Source of the DNA: an uncultured Clostridia bacterium
GTDB lineage: Bacteria > Bacillota > Clostridia > Oscillospirales > Ruminococcaceae
Reading direction: 5' to 3'
Length of the DNA: 64,000 nt
Assembly: GCA_947629335.1 (NCBI GenBank)
Contig: CANRDI010000001.1
Coordinates: 124,001-188,000, forward strand
A program made the translations under genes and the position numbers. Below are positions 62,526-64,000 of the stretch, piece by piece. The notes beneath the pieces were generated by a model. That model was not told where the DNA came from. It worked only from the letters and a program-made list of their open reading frames with translations, and did not search any database. Numbering within the stretch: position 1 is the stretch's first letter; every line of letters starts with the position of its first letter.

Positions 62526-63380
62526 ATGAATATTGCTGTTGTGGGCTTGGGTCTTATAGGCGGGTCTATTTGTAAAGCTCTTAAAGCCAACACGTTTCAC
62601 CATATTATGGGCATTGATTCCGACAAGGAAACTGTAAGAAAAGCGCTTGAGGCAGGTGCAATCGACGAGGAAATAAGCGTTGAGAAGCTTGGCGAGGCTA
62701 ACCTTACGGTGATTGCTCTCTATCCGTTTTCAATAGTAAAGTTCGTTAAGGAAAATGCGGACAAGTTTAAAAAAGGTTCTATTGTTATGGATATCTGCGG
62801 CGTGAAGGGTTATATTGTAAATAACTGCACGCCTGTTCTTGAAGAAAAGGGAGTTGTCTTCATCGGAACTCACCCTATGGCGGGAACGGAACATTCGGGT
62901 TTTGATTATTCAAGTGCTGATTTGTTCAGTAAAGCAAGTTTTATCATTACGCCTACCGAGAATACTCCGCAGATCGCAGTAGATCTGGTTTCGACGCTCG
63001 GAGCATGTATGAATTTCGGACAGGTGGTTATTGCCACTCCCGAACAGCATGACAGGAATATTGCATATACTTCACAGCTTGCGCACGTTGTTTCAAATGC
63101 TTATGTAAAAAGTCCTTCTCTGCTAAAAGCGGACGGTTTTTCAGCGGGCAGCTTTCTTGATTTGACAAGAGTAGCATACCTTAACGAGGAAATGTGGTCA
63201 GGGCTTTTTATGTGCAATAAAGAGGCGCTTTTGTTTGAGATGAATAATATTATTCGCTCTCTTACGGAATACCGTGACGCTATGGTAAATGATGATATTG
63301 ACACATTACGGGAGCTTCTCAAAGACGGAAGAATCCTGAAAGAAAAAAGTATGGATTTTTACGGACAGGGGCGCAAATAG
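62526..63380 (+). CDS. tyrA: Prephenate dehydrogenase
   Basis: 284 residues with an N-terminal NAD site VGLGLIGGSICKAL, then GTHPMAGTEHSG and the late LTRVAYLNEEMWSGLF segment typical of TyrA. It turns prephenate into 4-hydroxyphenylpyruvate for tyrosine. No aroA/aroF or ACT domain is attached. GGGAG lies about 9 bp before the ATG. Confidence 0.93.
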   Translation: MNIAVVGLGLIGGSICKALKANTFHHIMGIDSDKETVRKALEAGAIDEEISVEKLGEANLTVIALYPFSIVKFVKENADKFKKGSIVMDICGVKGYIVNNCTPVLEEKGVVFIGTHPMAGTEHSGFDYSSADLFSKASFIITPTENTPQIAVDLVSTLGACMNFGQVVIATPEQHDRNIAYTSQLAHVVSNAYVKSPSLLKADGFSAGSFLDLTRVAYLNEEMWSGLFMCNKEALLFEMNNIIRSLTEYRDAMVNDDIDTLRELLKDGRILKEKSMDFYGQGRK

Positions 63381-63583
63381 TGTGCATTGTTGACAGAATG
63401 AGTGCGGTTAAATCAGAGGCGATAAGTAGCGTTGATTGCTAATGCGGATGCATATAGTTTGATAGCGCAGTTGAAGTGAATTTGTAAATGGAGTTATGCA
63501 GTTAGTGTGGATATAATATAGATGCGCAGTTGTTATGGGTGCGTATAATATTGGTGCGCAGATAATATGGAGGCACAGATAAT
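63381..63583 (+). other. Intergenic stretch with repeated GCGCAG-TATAAT motifs
   Basis: GCGCAG or GCACAG occurs at 63465, 63524, 63556 and 63573, and TATAAT-like hexamers occur near 63513 and 63544. It reads as a decayed array of short units upstream of a membrane-protein gene. No gene is present. Confidence 0.4.
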
Positions 63584-64000
63584 ATGTCACAGAAGCCTCA
63601 AAGAATAGGCTATGTTGTAGCGCTTTGCGGAATAATGAGCGGGCTTGCGCTTGCGGTTATGTTTGTTTTAGGATTTGTGCCTACGTTTGAGTATGTAACT
63701 CCTGCTTTTGCAGGAGTTCTTGTGTATATAATCAGAGAAAATCTCGGTGTTAGATACGGACTTGTGTGTTATATATCGATAGGTCTTTTGTGCCTGCTTA
63801 TTACCTCAAACTATGAGGTGGCTTTGTTGTTTATATTTCTGCTCGGTTATTATCCGATACTTCGTGAATACCTTCAGAAAATAAAGTTTAAGATTTTAAG
63901 AGGATTTGTTAAATTAGTAGTTATGGCCGTTCCAATGACCGTATGTTATTGGATATTGATTTATGTTATGGGAATGACATATCTGCTTGATGAATCGGAC
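63584..64000 (+). CDS. Membrane protein start, cut by the window edge
   Basis: 139 residues are visible, with no stop. GGAGG precedes the ATG by nine bases. Hydrophobic segments are at about residues 8-30, 38-50, 57-75 and 78-90, with a fifth near the window end; MSQKPQRIGYVVALCGIMSG starts inside. No family is assigned. It is open to the right edge. Confidence 0.6.
   Translation, partial: MSQKPQRIGYVVALCGIMSGLALAVMFVLGFVPTFEYVTPAFAGVLVYIIRENLGVRYGLVCYISIGLLCLLITSNYEVALLFIFLLGYYPILREYLQKIKFKILRGFVKLVVMAVPMTVCYWILIYVMGMTYLLDESD

Overview
The window looks like the chromosome of an anaerobic, endospore-lineage Clostridium-class Firmicute, probably a gut Oscillospirales/Ruminococcaceae-type organism. 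This rests on content: the Firmicutes core run frr-uppS-cdsA-dxr-rseP-ispG-polC, a hisZ-dependent short hisG, an AbrB-type spoVT, a sigma-K C-terminal half, purine-rich ribosome-binding sites (AAGGAGG-like) and many TTGACA-17-TATAAT promoters. No rRNA, tRNA or CRISPR array was seen. The taxonomic call is inference; no database search was possible.

Layout. Bases 1-2.9 kb hold the end of a surface-decoration cluster (AlgX/DltD-like SGNH protein, FkbH-type glyceryl transferase, acyl carrier protein, C39-like peptidase). 2.9-6.1 kb has a Nudix hydrolase, DUF1653, a divergent short peptide deformylase and, on the minus strand, a cytidylate-kinase-like protein with an SLC13 permease. 6.3-9.0 kb (minus) is a GntR-controlled ABC-2 exporter. 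9.2-11.9 kb is a hybrid histidine kinase followed directly by the C-terminal half of sigma-K. 11.9-16.2 kb has a MATE pump, a FAD/Rieske oxidoreductase with a 45-codon partner, DUF2798 and spoVT. 16.3-21.0 kb has a serine-repeat lipoprotein GHL10 hydrolase and a large N-acetylmuramoyl-L-alanine amidase.

21.0-30.9 kb is an accessory island. It holds a frameshifted DUF4760 gene, an unknown 341-residue protein, a serine-recombinase remnant, dispersed palindromic repeats, a cupin, a TetR-controlled pair of secreted or membrane-anchored hydrolases split by a 106-bp MITE-like element, broken mobilization genes around a HEAT-like cargo gene, a plasmid/ICE-type replication initiator and a candidate structured RNA.

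30.9-40.8 kb returns to housekeeping genes: alr, an LCP-like protein, a LUD-domain protein, a ROK kinase, ilvD, an M50 protease, AIM24, glgA and DUF2871. 40.8-52.6 kb has hom, pyrH and the core run to polC. 52.7-60.9 kb is a histidine operon, hisZGDBHAF-(DUF4253)-hisI-(membrane protein)-hisE; hisC and the histidinol-phosphatase are not in it. 61-64 kb has class II fba, a 126-bp tandem repeat, tyrA and the start of a membrane protein cut by the window edge.

How the parts work together: pyrH, frr, uppS, cdsA, dxr, rseP, ispG and polC link nucleotide, translation, lipid, isoprenoid and replication functions in one direction. The his operon makes histidine. alr, the LCP-like protein, the amidase and the GHL10 protein relate to the cell wall. 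The first genes probably add a three-carbon acyl group to an exported glycan.
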